Positions 61,605 through 64,000 of a stretch of DNA of 64,000 nt are shown one piece after another. The notes below the pieces were generated by a model. It had not been told where the DNA came from and ran no database searches. It was given only the letters and a program-made list of their open reading frames with translations. The DNA comes from Rhodovulum sp. P5. Lineage in GTDB: Bacteria > Pseudomonadota > Alphaproteobacteria > Rhodobacterales > Rhodobacteraceae. The DNA is taken from the NCBI RefSeq assembly GCF_002079305.1, contig NZ_CP015039.1, positions 1,571,501 through 1,635,500 of the forward strand, read 5' to 3'. Each line of letters starts with the position of its first letter. The stretch's first letter is position 1. The translations under genes and the position numbers were made by a program.

Positions 61605-62510
61605 AAAACCCTCGTCAATCTCATGGACCTGAAACACCTGCTTGACCTGACACCCGACTTCGTAGGCGATCATCAGTTCCGCCAGCCGTGGCCCGTCAAT
61701 AAGAACGATCCGGGCTCCCAACTTTTCCGCCGTGGCCTTTGCTGCCAGGGAAAAATGCGCAGTTGTTACAAAGATTCCTCGGGCGACATCCTTCATACCA
61801 AGGGCGCCGAAGAAATCACGGATCTCGCCCGACCCGACACTCGTCCCTTCCGCGTATCGCTTGGCTTGGACATAGACCTGATCGACCCCGAGCGGATCCT
61901 TGTCGATCACGCCGTCAACCCCATCGTCCCCGGCACCGCCCAAGACTGCCGATCTGCCCTTAGGCCCCCCATAGCCCATTGCCATAAGGAGACGCACGAC
62001 GGTCTCCTCGAAGAACTTGGGTGAGCCTTCTCGCAACCTCGCGAGCAGTTCGGATGCCAAGCCGGAACGAATTTCCTCTTCGGCCTCAGCCATAATCTCA
62101 TCAGGCGTGGCTTGCGTCACGCTTTCCGCGGACGAGGCCTCTACTGGGTCTTCTCCTGCACGGCTCGCTTTCTTCCGCGTCTTGAACTCAAGAAATGACG
62201 GGTAGCGTTCAAGATACTTGATCGTTATCCGCTCAGGTGCTTCGGCAAGTGCGCGGCGGCCTTCCTCAGTCGTCTCGAAAAATCCGCGGCGCGTCGCACG
62301 CACAAGACCTGCCTGCTTGAGGTACCCCCGCGCCCAGTGAACCCGGTTGGCCATACGGGTCTGCCGACCACTGGAGAGCAGTTCGGAACGCTCTGCCTCA
62401 GTCAAGCCGAACTGGTCGCACATGTCTTCGATGACGTCCGAGACACGCCGTTCTCCAGTCTCGGCCGACTGGAGAACGGGTCGCATCAAGGTTTGGAAAT
62501 CCGGGATCAC
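61596..62510 (-). CDS. Mrr-type restriction endonuclease (type IV)
   Basis: A 304-aa protein. The N-terminal winged-helix Mrr_N domain is at about 1-95 (SDVIEDMCDQFGLTEAERSELLSSGRQTRMANRVHWARGYLKQAGLVRATRRGFFETTEEGRRAL). The C-terminal Mrr_cat domain at about 160-285 shows FFEETVVRLLMAMGYGG, GDDGVDGVIDKDPLGVDQVYVQAKRY (the D...QAK nuclease core) and GIFVTTAHFSLAA. These enzymes cut modified, usually methylated, foreign DNA. Its GTG start overlaps the pccA stop (GTGA), so it is translated with a metabolic gene. It is flanked by a 12-bp direct repeat. No methyltransferase is nearby. Confidence 0.9.
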   Translation of the reverse strand: MIPDFQTLMRPVLQSAETGERRVSDVIEDMCDQFGLTEAERSELLSSGRQTRMANRVHWARGYLKQAGLVRATRRGFFETTEEGRRALAEAPERITIKYLERYPSFLEFKTRKKASRAGEDPVEASSAESVTQATPDEIMAEAEEEIRSGLASELLARLREGSPKFFEETVVRLLMAMGYGGPKGRSAVLGGAGDDGVDGVIDKDPLGVDQVYVQAKRYAEGTSVGSGEIRDFFGALGMKDVARGIFVTTAHFSLAAKATAEKLGARIVLIDGPRLAELMIAYEVGCQVKQVFQVHEIDEGFFE

Positions 62511-62515
62511 TCGAA
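62504..62515. repeat. 12-bp direct repeat, mrr 5' side
   Basis: GGATCACTCGAA, identical to 61593-61604. It contains the pccA stop and the mrr GTG start. The two copies are 911 bp apart. Confidence 0.8.
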
Positions 62516-64000
62516 CTCCATGATCACTTCATCCACGGCAAGGCTGTCGCCGGGGCCGGCGTTGATCTTGGCAACGGTGCCCTTGCGCTCGGCCCGCAGG
62601 ATATTTTCCATCTTCATCGCCTCGACAGTGCACAGCGCCTGGCCTTCCTGCACCTCCTGCCCCTCTTCGACGTCGATCTTCACGATCAGGCCCGGCATCG
62701 GACACAGAAGCAGCTTGGAGGTATCGGGCGGCAGTTTCTCGGGCATCAGCGCGGCCAGTTCGGCCTGCCGGGGCGTGTAGACCGCAACCTTGAAATCGGC
62801 CCCGCGATGGCGGATGCGGAACCCGTGGGGCGCCTTGCCGACCTTCAGAACCAGCGGCTCGCCGTCGATCTTGAGATGCGCCAGCGGTTGGCCCGGGGTC
62901 CAGTTCGACGTGACGCGGTGGTGATCGCCTTCGTCGAAATGCACGGTGGAGCCTTCATGGTCCGCGTCGATCCTGACGTCGAAGCGCGTACCGTCCGCCA
63001 CCAGCACCCAGTCGCTGCCGACCGTGCGCTCGTGGTTGTCCATCCGGTCGGAAATCCGCGTGCGCCGGATCTCGGCCACGCGGAACATCGCGGCCGCCGC
63101 CGCGGCCACCTTGCGCAGCTCTTCCGATTGCAGTTTCACGCCGTCGAAGCCTTCGGGATATTCCTCGGCGATGAAGGCGGTGGTCATGTCGCCGGCGCAG
63201 AACTTGGGATGTTCCATCACCGCGGCAAGGAAGGGCAGGTTGTGGCCGATCCCTTCGACCTCGAACGCATCCAGCGCGGTGCGCATTTCTTCAATCGCCT
63301 GATCGCGGGTCGGGCCCCACGTGCACAGCTTGGCGATCATCGGGTCGTAATACATGCTGATCTCGCCGCCCTCGAAGACGCCGGTGTCGTTCCGGACGAC
63401 AGCGGTTTCGTGGGCGGATTCCGCGGGCGGGCGATAGCGGGTCAGCCGCCCGATAGAGGGCAGGAAGTTGCGATAGGGATCCTCGGCATACAGCCGGCTT
63501 TCCATCGCCCAGCCATGCAGTTTGACGTCGGCCTGCGTGATCTTGAGTTTTTCGCCTGCCGCAACCTTGATCATCTGCTCGACCAGATCGATGCCGGTGA
63601 TCAGTTCGGTAACGGGATGTTCCACCTGCAGGCGAGTGTTCATTTCGAGGAAGTAGAAGTTCTTCTCTCCATCGACGATGAACTCCACGGTGCCCGCGCT
63701 GGCATAGCCCACGGCCTTGGCCAATGCGACGGCCTGTTCGCCCATCGCCTTGCGGGTTGCGGCGTCAAGGAAGGGCGACGGCGCCTCCTCGATGACTTTC
63801 TGGTTCCGCCGCTGGATCGAACATTCGCGTTCGCCCAGATAGATGCAATTGCCATGCTTGTCGGCCAGCACCTGGATCTCGATATGGCGGGGTTGGGTGA
63901 CGAATTTCTCGATGAAGATCCGGTCATCGCCGAAGGAGTTCGCCGCCTCGTTCTTGGACGACTGGAAACCCTCGCGCGCCTCTTCATCCGTCCAGGCGAT
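62507..64000 (-). CDS. pccA: Propionyl-CoA carboxylase alpha subunit (5' end outside window)
   Basis: 498 codons of a biotin-dependent carboxylase; the reading frame is open to the window edge (reads IAWTDEEAREGFQSSKNEAANSFGDDRIFIEKF at 64000). The biotin carboxylase ATP-grasp part shows RHIEIQVLADKHGN, GTVEFIVDGEKNFYFLEMNTRLQVEHPVTE and SIGRLTRYRPP. A linker domain follows, and the C-terminal biotinyl domain has EAMKMEN with the biotin lysine. It carboxylates propionyl-CoA to methylmalonyl-CoA, feeding the mutase at 58131. Its stop overlaps the mrr start. Confidence 0.95.
   Translation of the reverse strand: MAWTDEEAREGFQSSKNEAANSFGDDRIFIEKFVTQPRHIEIQVLADKHGNCIYLGERECSIQRRNQKVIEEAPSPFLDAATRKAMGEQAVALAKAVGYASAGTVEFIVDGEKNFYFLEMNTRLQVEHPVTELITGIDLVEQMIKVAAGEKLKITQADVKLHGWAMESRLYAEDPYRNFLPSIGRLTRYRPPAESAHETAVVRNDTGVFEGGEISMYYDPMIAKLCTWGPTRDQAIEEMRTALDAFEVEGIGHNLPFLAAVMEHPKFCAGDMTTAFIAEEYPEGFDGVKLQSEELRKVAAAAAAMFRVAEIRRTRISDRMDNHERTVGSDWVLVADGTRFDVRIDADHEGSTVHFDEGDHHRVTSNWTPGQPLAHLKIDGEPLVLKVGKAPHGFRIRHRGADFKVAVYTPRQAELAALMPEKLPPDTSKLLLCPMPGLIVKIDVEEGQEVQEGQALCTVEAMKMENILRAERKGTVAKINAGPGDSLAVDEVIMEFE

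Overview
The window looks like a chromosomal segment of a high-GC alphaproteobacterium of the Rhodobacteraceae (Roseobacter/Rhodobacter group). This rests on the gene families and gene neighbourhoods (TRAP transporters, Ugp-type ABC operon, proS-lol neighbourhood, perM-hda-ppk-ppx run, pccA near the methylmalonyl-CoA mutase gene, DUF4174), on tight overlapping operons with ATGA/GTGA junctions, and on GC-rich stem-loops without U-tracts. No rRNA or CRISPR array was seen. One tRNA gene (tRNA-Glu, UUC) is present.

Left host part (1-17.7 kb). A RpiR-type regulator (cut by the window start) is divergent from a seven-gene catabolic operon: FGase-family amidohydrolase, three TRAP transporter genes, glutamine-synthetase-like ligase, aldehyde dehydrogenase and iron-type alcohol dehydrogenase. 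The set resembles a gamma-glutamylation route for an imported amine or amino alcohol. Next come a secreted protein with one CxxCH haem motif and an alpha/beta hydrolase. A Ugp-like ABC importer operon with a metallophosphoesterase follows, read leftward and divergent from a LysR regulator. A perfect LysR-type palindrome lies in the gap between them.

Mobile island (17,822-35,560). A phage-derived element of about 17.7 kb lies in the 3' end of tRNA-Glu, bounded by a 15-bp direct repeat, with a tyrosine integrase beside the intact tRNA. It carries a winged-helix protein, a 12-bp tandem repeat with an AT-rich stretch and hairpins (possible origin), portal, prohead protease, capsid, tail tube, tail chaperones, head-tail connectors, large terminase and tape measure. 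No small terminase, tail tip, fibre or lysis gene is recognisable. Gene order is shuffled compared with HK97-type phages. The portal gene is split by an IS110-family element whose ends, CT core and 206-nt leader fit a bridge-RNA-guided transposon, and it also has a frameshift near its end. The right arm has two divergent ribbon-helix-helix genes with a palindromic operator, a DUF3102 protein and two small unknown proteins.

Right host part (35.6-64 kb). This holds recJ, glpX, a GGDEF/EAL protein with a periplasmic sensor, lolD and a lolC/E-type permease, a cytochrome P450, proS, a PerM-family transporter, an Hda-like DnaA relative, ppk, ppx, an ArnT-like glycosyltransferase, small cluster genes (EEP nuclease/phosphatase, TerB-J-domain protein, GNAT), nhaA, methylmalonyl-CoA mutase, a DUF4174 protein and pccA (cut by the window end). 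An Mrr-type restriction gene sits between pccA and a membrane protein gene. It is flanked by a 12-bp direct repeat and keeps the overlapping GTGA junctions, as if dropped cleanly into an existing operon. Close by, a promoter, a 21-codon ORF with a ribosome binding site and a T-ended hairpin form a possible miniature transcription unit.
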